The notes beneath the pieces are model-generated. The model saw nothing but the letters and a program-made list of their open reading frames with translations, made no database searches and had not been told where the DNA came from. From positions 496,001 through 560,000 of the forward strand of contig CAJSYZ010000007.1 in assembly GCA_910574455.1 (NCBI GenBank): a stretch of 64,000 nucleotides of DNA, read 5' to 3'. The DNA comes from Trichaptum fuscoviolaceum. Its lineage: Eukaryota; Basidiomycota; Agaricomycetes; Hymenochaetales; Trichaptaceae. A program made the position numbers and the translations under genes. Of the stretch, positions 1-12,936 are shown piece by piece. How positions within the stretch are numbered: the first letter of the stretch is position 1; each line of letters begins with the position of its first letter.

Positions 1-970
1 GAACGCTTCCACCCTGTTCGAGAGACAGTGTGGGCGCTCTATGCTCGCGCCATGCTTCTGTGGCACGCATGTGTACGTATTCGCGGGCAGAGCGTCAGTG
101 ACCATGAACGCGCTCTCTTTGCGAGTGCGGTATGGCGGGAGGCGGACGCGATTGAAAATGCCCTTGACGGTCATACTTGTCAGACAGAACGTGCATTTCT
201 GTTTCAAGGGCGGGAATATCTGTTTAAGTGAGTGATTTCGATTTATAAGTCATCAATCGACGGGCTCATATGGTCTCAATATTCTCAGTGCCCGCATGTA
301 CGTCTCGTATGAATTTCGCCGGTTTGTCCCCCATCCAAGTCCGTGAGTAAACTTCCGCACGTCTGCTCCTCATTTGGCTAATACTGCTTCGGTCTGGTGT
401 AGGAATATGTCGGGGGCAATACACCGGAAGAAGGCCGAGGAATGGTGTACGTGCTTCCTTTCGTCAGTCAGCGTCTGACATCATTCACAATTTGACCATT
501 TGCAGTAACACATCAGGCTACTCTCTCGAAGCGTATCATGATGGGTTTACAGACGGTCACGGGCTTAAAGAACAATGTTCTCGCGAAGCGCCCATTCTTT
601 ATCTTCTGGTTTATGGGACAGATCAAGAGGTGAGTCAATCACAATTTTTGACCGCCGCAGATACTCAATATATCTTTCGACTCAAAGGTGTCTCCAACTA
701 TGGCAATTGGATAAGAGTCTCACTATTGCGATTCACCTATCGAAGCAGTTCCTTCCACCTATTGATTATCTGACTGCTTTATGGCCCTGCGAAGGTAAAC
801 AAGCTCTGCATAATGTCCTCGACATCTCGGACTCATTAGGCGATTTATTCTTAGATCAACGCCGGTTTTATATGGAAATCCGTCAGGAGCTCGAGCATGC
901 TTGCCTCGAGATTGGCCTCGACCCACCCCCTCCGCCCAATTTGAGGTTCTCTCCCGCGGCGTTACCATAA
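1..970 (+). CDS. Fungal Zn-cluster transcription factor, C-terminal part (5' truncated by window edge)
   Basis: The window opens inside this gene, so the N-terminal DNA-binding region is not visible. Five exons can be joined in one frame. Exon 1 ends at a GTGAGT donor near 229 and reads through WREADAIENALDGHTC and FQGREYLF. The next exon gives ARMYVSYEFRRFVPHPSP, then a short exon NMSGAIHRKKAEEW, then KRIMMGLQTVTGLK...FFIFWFMGQIKR, and the last exon has LPPIDYLTALWPCEGK before the stop at 968-970. These blocks match the C-terminal 'middle homology' region of agaricomycete Zn(II)2Cys6 regulators, from family knowledge. Nothing in the visible part looks broken. The regulated genes cannot be inferred. 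A C-terminus of a related regulator lacking the zinc cluster is the main alternative. Confidence 0.72.
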
Positions 971-2232
971 GTTGCTTCTAGTTGTTTTCATATTTTGCTC
1001 GTAGGGCTTCTCGCGTCTATTCTCCGCCCTGGAATCTCCTGTCTTTTTTTTCGAGGAGGAAAAGGCCTATCGGGCCCTCGTTTCCTATCAAATTGTTAAC
1101 TAGCTCGCTGTGGAATTGCTGTCTATTTTTTTCTGAGTCGTGCGCGCTACCAGCGGAACTTGACTATTCTAACCCTGTTCATTCATAAATTACGTTAACT
1201 TAAGCACGTTTGTGCATGATATGGAACTTTATGATCATATATTACATGCTAAACTGAATCATGTATCATTAGATAGCAAAGTATTCACCAAGGAGTATTG
1301 AATTTGGGAAAATGGAGCCATCGTATCAAGGAAGTTTGACAGACAGCTCTCATACACTACTAGTATGTGAACTATGGCTGAAGAATCCGAAACCTTAATC
1401 GATTGATGTTTCATAATGTTTATACAGTACTATACTGGCAGACTAATCATGATTCATATATAGTACATCTACCGGTGGTTTGGCTGAGTTAATCGGGGTA
1501 GATGACTCTTAGCAGCCACTTGAAACTACTACCGCGACTGACCTTCTGCCAGTCTTACAATGAGATAGACAGCAGCCTGGGATTAAACTTAGAATAGGTG
1601 TCATAGCCTGAGATATATGGCACTCAATCTATCTGAAGAGCCGGAATTGTACTATGCTATTGACTCAAAAGTATTGTATATTTCGAAAGCCGCTGGCAGT
1701 GCCAGTAGTAGACTACTAGTAGTACTTGTGTCCTCCGTACAATACTCCGAGCCTCCGTTCAAACTCAGAACCCCGATAAGCATTGTTAGAAGACAGTATA
1801 CCTGGTCTAAATAACTGAATTGACTGTGAAGCCAAGTCTGGGCGTCCTCAGAGAGTTTGAAAGAAGAGCTTGTCGCCTACCACTGGCAGTTCGGCAACTT
1901 GAAGAAGTCAGCGTGACAGCAATAGTAACTGCACGTGACAGACGCGTTATGATATAGTGACGGTACCCTAATTCGGTCGTCACAAGGCGCGTTAACCACA
2001 ACTTGAACCGCGGAACGAGTCATACCCGGGCTCACTTTCACTTCTTCCTCCCCCCCTCAGATTCTATGCAACTTACTACCCTCACACCTCCGGACTCCTA
2101 CTTCTTACATATAAAGAACTCTTCCGCTCAACCTCAGTTCATCAGCTTACCCAAGCCTTTACAGATTGACTGAACCTCACTGTTATCGATTGGTTCAGTC
2201 TTAACACGTTCAACGCACGCTGCGGCGATAAT
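971..2232. other. Intergenic stretch, no gene seen
   Basis: About 1.26 kb of fairly AT-rich DNA with only short overlapping frames on either strand and no recognisable protein. It holds one of the recurring ACTGGCAGT sites (1883-1891) and a pyrimidine-rich run near 2041-2060 just before the TATA box of the next gene. Confidence 0.6.
2109..2116 (+). promoter_or_regulatory. Possible TATA box of the first Rif1-like gene
   Basis: ATATAAAG lies about 120 bp upstream of the ATG at 2233 and follows a CT-rich tract. Spacing suits a fungal core promoter, but this is only a motif match. Confidence 0.35.
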
Positions 2233-5200
2233 ATGACCTTGACGACTATAAAGACTGTCCATCACGAGAAAGAAAATATCCCACCTATCAAATCCCGCGT
2301 CAAGTTTGTCGATACCGACATTGCCACTTGCAATCCGTCGCCACATACCATCACCAGTCCTTCGAAGCCGATACTCAAGCGGACCACACCTATCTCACTT
2401 CACAAGGAGACAGAACGCAGAGAACTTTCGCCGGAACTGATGGATGAACCTTTAGAATGTCCTACTTACTTCCAAGGTCCAGTAAATACGCTCATAGCCT
2501 CGCTTCCTGCACGGTATGGCAATACCTCAGCTCATGACATCGCAGAAGCATACGATGTCTTCTCCGCTCGTGTGCGAGAGCAAGCCGAACATCTTCAGAA
2601 ACCTGACACAAAGTACCCAGCGATAGAAGCCATCAGGAAACGCAGAGACAATCCCCCCATGTTGCTTCTGTCCGCTTTGCGACGTGACATATGGGCTGCT
2701 CTCAATTCACCCTTGTCTACCAGCCAGCCATCCACTTCAAGTGGCGTACGACGAGGAATGACAGAAGAAGAGGCGAAGCGCGCCACGGACACGTCCTCCG
2801 TCTGCCATGCTGCACTGCGCTTTGCAGCAAATGTGTTCGCTCTGCCGGGTTTGCAGGTTCTTTTCTCATGTATGTGTGGTTTTATAATAATGCCAAAGGT
2901 CTCGACTCACGATTTTCACTTAGATTCAAATCATACTATACTCGACAGCCTCATGGCAGCCGTGCTAAGAATTGCATCAGCAGAAGCATTGCCTTCCCTC
3001 AATCCTGTCAAGACATATGCGCTGATAATTTCCATCCTCAACACGCAGCAACTACCCAAGCCCGTTTTGAAAAAACACGCACCGCTGATAGCCGACGTAA
3101 TTCGGAGTGCAATTCGCGGTAAGATGGGAAAGAAAGAAACGCTCGGTCCTCACTTTGACGGGGTGCGGGCAATCAAGGTCCTTTTGGACGAACACCCGCA
3201 GATCTTTCTCCCTCACTTTCAAGGCATGCTGACGTCTCTATATGTGTTCCTCATTAACGCGTCATTGGAGACACGCCTTCTCGCAAGCAAGACGGTACTG
3301 GCGTTTGCCCATGCAGTGTCCTACTCGCGAGTGCCACTCGACGTTCAGCAAGAATACTCACAAGAGATTGCTGACATTATCGACCGAGATACTCAGCGAA
3401 GCAAAAAAGCGGAATCACATCTGCTTACTTTGCATGATTTGTTCAAGATTTCTCGTTCTAGCAAATCGTATCCAGCAGATGCGGCATTCTCACTACTTAC
3501 AATTGCCTCATTCATCATTCTCTCGGGTCCCTCCCTCTTCACTCGCCCCAGATCCTTGAAGTTCTTGTTCAAGCAAATTGGAGATGCAAAGAAGCTGCAG
3601 AGATCTTTAGTTGGTCAACTACTGTTTTCAGTATGGAAGTGTCTCATCTGGTCGTCCACCAAGCTCTCGGATTGGGGTGTCACAGAGAGCCATCCATATA
3701 TTGAAGAACAAACGTACAAAATTCTTCGACAAGAAGGCGATTATGATCTTAGCACAGCACTAATTGGTACCCTGCTTTCTTCCAGAGCCAGCGTTGAAGC
3801 ACGCAGAACAAATATTGTGAATGCTTTGGAAATACTGAAGGCGACGATAGATAGCTTCGACAATAGAACGACCGGCGTCCAGCTCGTGCACGCTTTGATA
3901 ACTGGTGCTGCTACACAGTCGCGATGGAACAACAAACTCCTCATTCCTGAGGATCTGTTCTGGGATCGCATGTTGGATTCCGATTCGACTTACATAGCAG
4001 ATACGGTGAAGGCTTTACCGAAGATCGACGCCTCATCAATCCCGCCTTTGTCTGAGCAAGATATAGAAGACCATTGGCACGCATTGTCTGCGCTATGGAA
4101 GGATGCGGTGAACGCAAGGTTGAGAGCTGCCACCATGCAATTAGAGGTATTTATTTCACCGACAACAAATTCGTGTAGCTGATTGATCCTCTACTAGCCA
4201 AATTTACTTGAAGCTTGGCGGACATTGCTAATGTCTCAGACCCGCGTTGCGAGTAGAGAAGGATTATCATCCTTATCTGCGACAACGCATCGTCACATTA
4301 TAGACGCATTTACTTTTGTTCTACGTATGCCTCAGGATGGGAATCCATCCGTAGAGGGGAAGCAGTCCCTCAAGTCCGTTCAGCAGATGTGGATTGCTAT
4401 GCAGGACATTCTCGATAAAGCATCTCTGTCTGACATGGCACCAACGATACTGGAGTGCTTGATTTGTCTCCAGTATAAATTGGATGACTCCGAAACTAAA
4501 GAGCTTTGGCTGTTGACCTGCCGCGAACTGTTGTTTGCTAATGCTCAAGGGGCTCTAGCAGTTTGGTCAGAAAGGACTTCGAGGGTGCAGGACGAAAAGC
4601 TGAAGCAGCAGATCTGGGTGGTCTTTGCCAAGTCCGTGCTAGACACACCTAAAATTGCGACACCGTTAAGTGACCTCATCTCTGCACTTCTCTTTCCCAT
4701 CGAGTGAGTTGTGGTGCCTTCGTCCGCCTGATCGACTAATTCACATTCCCGGTTCTAGCTGGCTTCGGATCTCTGAGAAACAATATCGATCGTGGAACCG
4801 TCTCCTTCAACTGGCGATCGCGCAGGCTCAGCGGGACGGAGTTTCAGTGCATGACATTATTGACCCTATCGGTGATAAGTTATTGCAGTGCGCATTTGGC
4901 TGGTATGTGCACATTTCTAGGCCGCTGCGACTTCTCTTCTGACGTTCACCACCAGGAAATTGAAAGTGCCTATCATTATATTGGCGTTGCTCATCCAGAG
5001 GATCATCCAACATGGGTTTGATGAGTTTAAGTACTGGAAGGCCGTTTCAGCTGCTGCAACTTGCCTCCAAGAGTGCTATCCCCCGGAGGAGCCCTTGACA
5101 GCAGGGTTCAAAGACTTCCTCGCAGTTTATCGTCAACTCATTAACTCATGTCATAGCGAAGACAACCTGCGAATGCTGTCGAAAGGGCTTCTGTCCTGGG

Positions 5201-6789
5201 TAGAAGACAAAGAGTCTGCATTGACTGACGTGGACTACAACGAACAGGTAAGCCACTGCACCGTTGATTAAGGACAATCGGCTCACCATTTTCAAGGTCG
5301 TTCCGATGTACTGCGATTTCGTGAAGAACGCACGGCTTCTTACCCCTACAAAATTAGTGTTTTGCGATACAGATTTTCTCGCATTCCTTACGTCGGTATT
5401 CACACGAGCATCCATTCCCGCCCCTGCCGCGGGTGTCATTGCTTTTCAGAACTTCTGGGAGGACCTCTCGCCACTAGTCCAATTCGAGGAGGACGAGTGT
5501 CCCGTCCGTCTTGCACAATGTGTAAAAGCGCTCGTGGAGACATATGGTGGGGACTTACCGACTTGGATGCAAAGCGAATCACAAACAGAAAGTTGCATTG
5601 TTCGTAGTGCTTCTTACTTAACTTATTGCTCTTGTTGCTGACTACATTTTATAGAGTATGCAATCCGATATGGACAGTCTTATGATGCCGATTACCTCAT
5701 CTGACCGTCGAACACCTGTGGGGAAGCCCATCTTCGAAGTGGTAGTTCCGGAGACCCCGTTAGAGATGCAAGGCATGCGTCAACCACTTGCATTCCAGGG
5801 AAATGTATCCCCTGTTGAGTGTAATCCTAGTTACATAGCTGCTCCGACCGCTGATTCTTCGACTCTGTCGCCCCTCGGTTGGTTTCTGGACTCCTATCTT
5901 CGCGAATCTTTCTGATTAAATTCTCTATAGCGTACCGACAGAAAAGACGGAAAGTCCGTAGCTCCGAATCACAGCAGCCTGATCCATCTTCGGAAGTTCT
6001 ATTTACAGAGGCCGTTCGCCAATCAAACCATGCAGATCTTGCACCACCAAGCTCAAGGGTCGTATTTGACGCTGTGGAAGTCAGCCCCCTTCAGAGCATA
6101 GACAAACAGAAATACGCGCGTCTCTCAGCATTGGGATCCACCGATCAGCTTGATCCCAGTTCATCACCCCAATTCAGTATTACGAGACCTGGACGTCTTT
6201 CATCTGACCATGACTACTCGATGTGGGATACTGGCATATCATCGCAACATATACGGGAATTGAAGGGTTATGAAAGCCCGATGCTCGGTGTGCAATTTCT
6301 TGATCATCTTCCGCTCGTCTAGTCCTGTCTAATTGCTTGTTATTAGTAGACGGTCCGGTTGCTTCTTATCCGAGCTCATCTCCCGAACCGCAAGATTCGG
6401 ATGTCCCTCTGTTGGACCTGTCAGCTCCTTTCGCCGACGTAGGACGGACTTCAACCGCAACCGGCGCGAACTCACGGGCAGGGCGCTCGCAAACCGCACC
6501 AGCTGTCCTCGAAGCTCCCTCCGGCATCGAGAACGCCCTCAGTCCCTCCATCGGGACCAGCTCCGCAGAAATGCGGGCTAATGCCCTCCGACGCAGCCGC
6601 ACATCGCCCCTCGAGACGCTGCATAATCTACACCACGCAATGTCGAATGATGACATCCCCCGGATGCAAACTCAGGATCTTGCAGAAATGGCACAGGTGG
6701 TTCACAAAATTCAGGGGATAGTCCAAGCGCAGATTTCCCGAAAGCTGGAGAGTAAACGAAGCAAGTCTCCGCCTGGACCATTCAATTAA
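2233..6789 (+). CDS. Rif1-like telomere/replication-timing protein, copy 1
   Basis: Nine exons (2233-2869, 2924-4146, 4198-4703, 4759-4902, 4956-5247, 5297-5599, 5655-5877, 5931-6287, 6347-6789) give a 1,375-aa protein with consistent phases. The first intron is 54 nt, so it reads through in frame. The N-terminus carries a KEN box (residues 13-15), an RVKF motif (22-25) and PILK (46-49). In Rif1 the RVxF and SILK motifs dock PP1 phosphatase, which opposes DDK at origins. A long helical HEAT-like region follows (roughly residues 75-1030), then a Ser/Pro-rich disordered tail. It aligns throughout with the second copy at 43939-48875, including the start of the helical region and the block AFQNFWEDLS versus SFTEFWNDCC. 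Family knowledge: Rif1 acts at telomeres, origins and breaks in the nucleus. The GTTCGT donor at 5600 is the least certain junction. Confidence 0.8.
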
Positions 6790-7397
6790 AGTCAAGGGGA
6801 AACCGGAGACGACGTTTGACGACTATTTTCATAAGTTATAAACACCAACGGAACTATTTATCTCTGCAATACTATCTTTATATTTGAGATCGAGATTTGT
6901 TGTATGTAATGGAACGCACACCATATTCTCTGGGCATTTCTACCGCATTTCTGTATCTCGCTTCCAATGTATGTACAATACAAACCGAAATGACATTCAC
7001 ATCTTCACTTTCGAATGAAAGACCCCTACGTGACGCAGTCTTTCTATACAGCATTTGCACATACATATGCATCGATGTCACTTTGAGAGGACTTAAACAA
7101 TGTTCAATATTCAGCCCCTACCCGAGAGGATCTGGGCCCTTCATCCACAGGAGAAGACTACGAAACAAGAATGAAGGTGTTATTCATATACAGTGCATCC
7201 GAACGCCTCGTTTCCTTCTCTAGTGAAAGTAATGATATGGTCTGAAATAGAAGTAGAAGTCAAGGGACACAGAAAAGCGAACAGGAAGAAATGGCGTACC
7301 TCCTAGCGATCGCGTAGTGAACCCTATTTCACAATAGCAACTAAGAGCGCATCAGCTGGACCATCACCTAATTTTAAGGAAGAGAATGCTGTGCTTA
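6790..7397. other. Intergenic stretch, no gene seen
   Basis: Lies between the 3' ends of two convergent genes. A 108-residue open frame at 6897-7223 has no recognisable content and no splice context. I see no clear terminator or repeat. Confidence 0.6.
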
Positions 7398-9526
7398 CTA
7401 GTAATCTGCATCATAGAGCACATTCTTATTAGTATTTCTTGACCAGCATGATGAACAACCGAAGCACGCACAGATCCACTTCCTCTTAAACACATCTATC
7501 TCTTTCCTTCCACGCTCGCCGCTTCCCTCGCCCATCAGCGCCGGGTACTCCGCCCTCAACGCAGGTACTATCACCTCCTCGAACTTGTCCTCGAATTGGT
7601 GGCGCCACTCGCGCAGGGTGCGTGCGTAATGCGGCCCGATGTTGGATACGGAGTCGACTGTAAGGCGACCCTTCGACCCTGAGGTGAGCGAGGTGATGAG
7701 ATGCGTGAGCGTAGGGAGGATGCCACCTGGGAAGACTGGGATGATAGGGATAATCAGTTCTTAGTATTCTGAGGAAACGGAGTAGACTGCGACTTACTCT
7801 GAAGGGATTAGTCGGGAACAGGGAAAGGTACGGGAACGTCAGTCGCGCAGATACGGTAAAGTAATTCTGCTACCAACCCATTTCCGAATGAAGTCAACCT
7901 CACTCGCGTACTTCTCGAACCCTATCACAGAACAAAACATCAGTTTCTCTCCCTCGAAAAGGTTATCTAAGAGTGTCACTCACGAGCTTCTGGAATGGTG
8001 ATACACTGCACAACACCGACCGCATCAACACCAACGCCCTTCTTTAGAGCCCAATCTACAACTCTCCAATATTCCTCCAAGAACTCAACTCCCACGGCCT
8101 CGAGCATCTCGACACTCACGACGCGATCGAACGCGCCTTCCCACTCGGCTGGCATCGCACGGTAATCCATAAGATGCACCTCGATCCTCTTTTCAAGGCT
8201 CTCCGCATCCGTACCGTTCATTTGCAGATCATGGGAGCAGACAAGAGAGTGTTTTCGAATCCGTGCACGCGCAAGCTCCTGTTGGTGCACTGACAGCGTG
8301 ATCGTGTCGACTTTTGTGCGCGGGATTGTCGAGGCGATGCGGCACGCGAGCGAGCCCCAGCCGGACCCAATCTCCAGCACACGCATCCCCGGCTTGATTT
8401 GTGCCCGCGCGATAATATGGTCGAGTTTGCGGAGCTGCGCAGCGTATAAGTCCTCCGCATCACCTGCGTCATCTCCTTCTCCTCCGCCGACGAACTTATT
8501 TTCGATAACAGCCTTACTCGAGGGAGGGGGCGAATCAAGGATTGTCGGTGGCTGGTGGATCGACTTCGTCTCTATTAGCTCCTCCTTTATACCATTCCCA
8601 TTCAAGAGTTGCTTGGCTGAGCGAGTGCGGTGAACACGCGGTCTGAGATCTCCATCGAGATCTTTGAAAATCGCGCACGAGTATGTCATATCCTTCGACA
8701 GAAAGCCTGTTCAATCGCACATAGTTCAGACTCGGTAGCAAAGGTGTGAAAACAAATGTATGACTGACCAGCAAACATCGCGTTAGAAATGTCGTAATGG
8801 GCACTGATGTTGCTTTGAGCATTTCCGAGTGAATTCATGAAACGCGAGTTGTTGAGGAAGCGTTGGGGGATAGATAATATTGACGCAAGGCGCGAGTTCT
8901 CGAGTGTTTGAAGGTAAGGACGGTTGTAAAGGAAGACCTACATGTAAAGTGATAATAACACAAGAAGTACGTCAGGTATATACAGATTATCTCAATGAAG
9001 AATATTTGCTCACTTTGAAAGTCTCTATTAAGTTCGGACACTCAACTTCACCAAACATATACGCTTCGGAGAAACCAAGGTCGCCCATACAGCACAGTCG
9101 AATCCAGAACACATCGTTAAGCACCCTGAGAACTGCCCGGCTGCTACATTTTCGCTCTTGTCCTAACCCTTCTGAGGACGAAGCGGAAGAGCCAAAGACA
9201 TGGGTCTGGCCCGCAGTGGTAATAATTGAAAGTTGCCCGAGTTGAATGTTCTTGAGGACGCTGTAGGACGAGAGTGTATCAGATACAAGACGATGGTTAA
9301 ACAGATAAATAGAAGAATGTAAATCGGACACAACGCATATCACAGGCGATGCCAAAGTATCCTCGAGGATTAAAACTTACGATACTACTGCTGCCTCCGC
9401 CACTCTGGCTAATGGTCCTTTCGCTGCATGGAACGCACCCTCTCGTGCCTTGTTCCAGACATCATCAAGTAAGCCCGTCACGGAGAATGAATGTCTCGAA
9501 GGCGTGTCTAAGAGTTGTTCAGACAT
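7398..9526 (-). CDS. Cyclopropane-fatty-acyl-phospholipid synthase family methyltransferase
   Basis: Six exons on the minus strand; start at 9526, with exons near 9526-9381, 9260-9014, 8937-8769, 8706-7984, 7921-7873 and 7739-7398. The N-terminal third (GQLSIITTAGQTHVFG, VFLYNRPYLQTLEN, AHYDISNAMFAG) and the SAM-binding core (RVLEIGSGWGSLACRIA, ITLSVHQQELARARI, FDRVVSVEMLEAVG, ITIPEAR) match the CFA synthase/mycolic-acid cyclopropane synthase family. This family adds a methylene bridge from S-adenosylmethionine to a double bond in membrane phospholipid acyl chains. FPGGILPTLTHLI is the usual C-terminal block. The last 25 residues after KRKW lose the family's usual YCEAGF-type ending and the frame stops at 7398, so the extreme C-terminus has diverged or carries a frameshift. 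Fungal copies are often membrane associated, but no clear membrane segment was seen. Confidence 0.85.
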
Positions 9527-10371
9527 GCTCGTGCAGGAAACACTGCGGCGAGAGGCGTTTGGAAGGTCCTACAAAGCTCGTTATTGAAGCCACAACGAAA
9601 GTCGCTGTAAATGAGATTTGAACGCTGCAAATTGTACGACAACAGAAAGGGAATGGGTGATGTTCTGGTCGTCGTGAACGTCGTCGTTATCAAGGAAGCA
9701 TTTAGGCGCCTCATAGCGACGACGGAGGCGAACATGGCTAGGGAACGTCCATATTCCCGACGTCGCCGACCCCTGCGTTGGGTTCTCGCTGATGATCGAG
9801 AGCCAAAATTCGAATGTGAGTTTCCAGGGAACGTCTACGCGCCACCCTCGCCGGAACTACTTTCCTCTTCCGGCCGAAGTGTCGATCATCGGTGCTATCC
9901 GCCTTCCCTATTTAGTACATGCTTTCCATTCTGGTCAAGATTTAACTCGGAGTTCGAATAAGAGTGTGTTCAGAGCTGAAGCTTGTTTTCTTCGCTTTGT
10001 TTTCTTCTTCCATGCACTCGCTCAAAAGTCTATATTGTTATGGCTCTGCTAAAACAGAGCCAAAATACTGGGCTTCTCATGCGAATGGTGTCCAACAGAC
10101 TGTTTCTATGCACACTCACCAACAGTCACACGGCTTGTCATCGGATAAAGAAAAGAGATACAACCGTCGCAGAGTACTGGGAATAAAAATAAGTAAGCTT
10201 TTAACATATTCATCAACGAAAAAAAATAGGACATAGATCGATGGGCTATCACTAGAAAAAAGGTTGCATATCCGATCTCATAGTAAACATATTTGGTATC
10301 AGTGCACTTCAAGACTTGACAGGGGTACACTGCCCGGATCGCAAGTTAATAAATCATGGGTTGTCCAGCGG
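9527..10371. other. Intergenic stretch, no gene seen
   Basis: Upstream of the CFA-synthase-like gene and downstream of the first F-box gene. Open frames here are short, overlap one another and lack recognisable content. Confidence 0.6.
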
Positions 10372-12936
10372 TCAATAACGACTGTGAAGAGGAGCACGTC
10401 GACAAGTTTTAATCATCCAGTCCTTCGCCTCTTGCCATGTTTTCTTTCCATGTCTGCATTAGAAGATTTCAGTCAGAGTCGCTCGGAATGGAAGAGAGGT
10501 ACGAGTCAAAACGTTACTTACTTCCTCTTCACATGTTCGTTCAGGGCAAGCTCATTCGTAAAGTTTGTTGGAACGCCCAACCTCTTGCAGATTGGGCAAC
10601 TGGCATTCATTGGCTCGGGCTCGTCGTCTGTGCCACATTCCGAACAATCGGAGTCATCACAATCGCATCCGCTAGATTCCCATTCGTCCTCTTCATCCTT
10701 AACGAGCGAGAATGGATTTCCAACCCAGTAACTCGGCATATGGCCCATATGAAATGCATCATGTTTGACATGTTCCCTTACGGTGAAGTGAGAAAAGATG
10801 TGCGAATAGTAGGACGGAATAGCTTACCAGAGCGGAGATTTTGCCGCGGTCATGATCGATATTCTCTCCCAGTCGAAGTGATCAACCTGAGAAAGGTAGA
10901 CATAAGTCAGTAATCCGGTACATTTTCTGAAGCATATGTATGAACGTACAAGTTCATGCCAATTCATCGGTTTGCAAAGGAGCGGGCCACAAATCGTACA
11001 CTGGAATCCGGATGGAAAAAGAGTGTCCATGCACCTCATCGTTGTGAAATAAGGTGTCTCCATAGTATCAAACAGAGCCTTCGCAATCGTAACAGCTTGG
11101 CTATCTGCAAAGTATGGCCTCAAGGCTTCCTCCAGGTCTTCACACTCCGACGTCACAGGATAAGAAAACGTATCCAAGAACTTCCTGCTCAGCGCCTCTA
11201 GTATGTCATCGAACGTCAAGACACCATCCTTGCTGGTGAAGAACGCATACGGGAAGTCCAAGTACCGTTCCTCAGATTCCAGATGGAACTTGGGGATGAT
11301 TCTGCTTCTCCGTATGGCCCCCTGCATCTTCTTCCAGAGTATCTTATTCAGAGCGCACCCCCTTTCATCCAAGAGCTCGTGAATTTCATGTTCTATGGAC
11401 ATCCAGTTGTCGTCGAAGACGTCAACGTAAGGCTCCTCGGATTCGATGGAAAGCGATACACTGGGTAGCTTCAGGATCTCCGACAACGATACATGGCAGT
11501 AAGTATCCGGTCGAGAGAAGATTCTCTTGCATTCTTTGATAAGCTCATCAATTCGTGCGCACTTGAACCTCTCCCAGTCGGCATTCCTTCGATGTTCCCT
11601 CCTGTTTAGGATCGTCCTCTCCAATTGAGGGCGGATAAGACACCACTCTGCGATCGATTCATCAGTGACAAGGAAGTCCGTGGCTGAGAACGGTTACGCA
11701 CCTGTACGCGTTAAGGGACGTGCAACCTTCATTACGTCAAACCAGGGCCAATCCGGTTCGTTCATAACGACCTGGAGATCTAGTAATCTATACCCCACTC
11801 GTAACAACAACTTAGAGATCCTGATAGGTTTGTTGAGTTTCAACAAATTGTATGTCGAAGATGTATCATTACTCACGTTTCTTCTCTTTCATACTCTATC
11901 TCAATTTCACGCCGTTCTTGTTGACGGACCCAAGTGTATATTTCTATCGTACGCTGTTTGTGAAGTTGTGAAATGAGTCCCCGATTTCCAGGAATCTAAT
12001 CAAAGTAATGCCCACCATCTTCCGCTGATAGAGGAGTTTAGAACATTCTTCTACAAATTCCTCCTTGCTCCCTTCGAAGGCTCCACACCTCCTCAGTATT
12101 TTGGTCAGATGAGGTTTGTAGTAGTATTGACTGAGAGGAAGTGTCGAAGTCTTGAACCAGTCTTCGGAATTAATTGTTCGGAAAGCTATGGGAAGGATGT
12201 TTCAGATACTAATACTAATTGAGAGGAGATGATAAACTTCGGACTGACATGACTTTCCGGGTATAAGTGCAACCAAGTCTCGAAGTGTCAGTCCATGGGG
12301 CAGACTGACAGGCCTTGCTATAGTGCTAGACAGTTGAGAGTATTTAGCGAAGAATACATGTCAGGAGAGGAGGGATATATACTTGTAGACTCCACAGTGC
12401 TCGCAAAACCTTAGCTCCATCCATATGTCCGGCCTCTCGGAGCACTCCTTAAAACATCTCTAACGGCGTGACATTAATATCAATAGGAACCATATTCACA
12501 AATTCGTACCATGCAGAATGTATCAAAAAGCAGACTCGCATACCCAGGGTTGCTCATATGTGGCGGACAGGAAGGGAGGCCGATGAGACGCTCGGATGAT
12601 AGCCAGATGTGCCTTGAGTGCTTCGACATTAACGCCTTCCGGAGGCCCTTATTCGACCTCGCCATGCTCAGAAGGTCCCACGGAGACAGATAGCTCACAA
12701 CCTACCTCAGTAATATTCACGATCAGCCAGTATTTAGAAATGCAAATGAATGATAACTTTACCTCATTGAAAAGTTCTATAGGGGCGTTCATGAGAGGGG
12801 AGAGTTCGCCTTCGCGACCTGTTATCGACTCAGGATAAAACCATGAGTCCTCCAACTCGTCATTTGATACACTGGTATGGTCTGAGACTGAGGTATTAAG
12901 CTCCTCCTCCTCTGAGGAATTAAGAAGCGGATACAT
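10372..12936 (-). CDS. F-box domain protein, tandem copy 1
   Basis: Start chosen at 12936. Exon 1 reads MYPLLNSSEEEE... to PIELFNE; after a short intron the frame continues VVSYLSPWDLLSMARSNK, a recognisable F-box. SLLFDTFCM closes that exon and a short exon supplies a cysteine pair (RFCEHCGVY). The large 3' exon (11624 downwards) has EALRPYFADSQAVTIAKALFD followed by CTICGPLLCKP, the layout of agaricomycete F-box proteins with a C-terminal cysteine-rich block. The last exons read SECGTDDEPEPMN, CPICKRLG and KHGKKTWQEAKDW, with the stop at 10372. F-box proteins recruit substrates to SCF ubiquitin ligases; the substrate here is unknown. The copy downstream at 13754-16404 has the same order of blocks. 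Several middle introns (11650-12420) were not resolved. Confidence 0.68.

Noticed and set aside
9611..10236. Several overlapping plus-strand frames of 67-116 codons
   Set aside because: No motifs, no consistent splice sites and strong mutual overlap; treated as intergenic.
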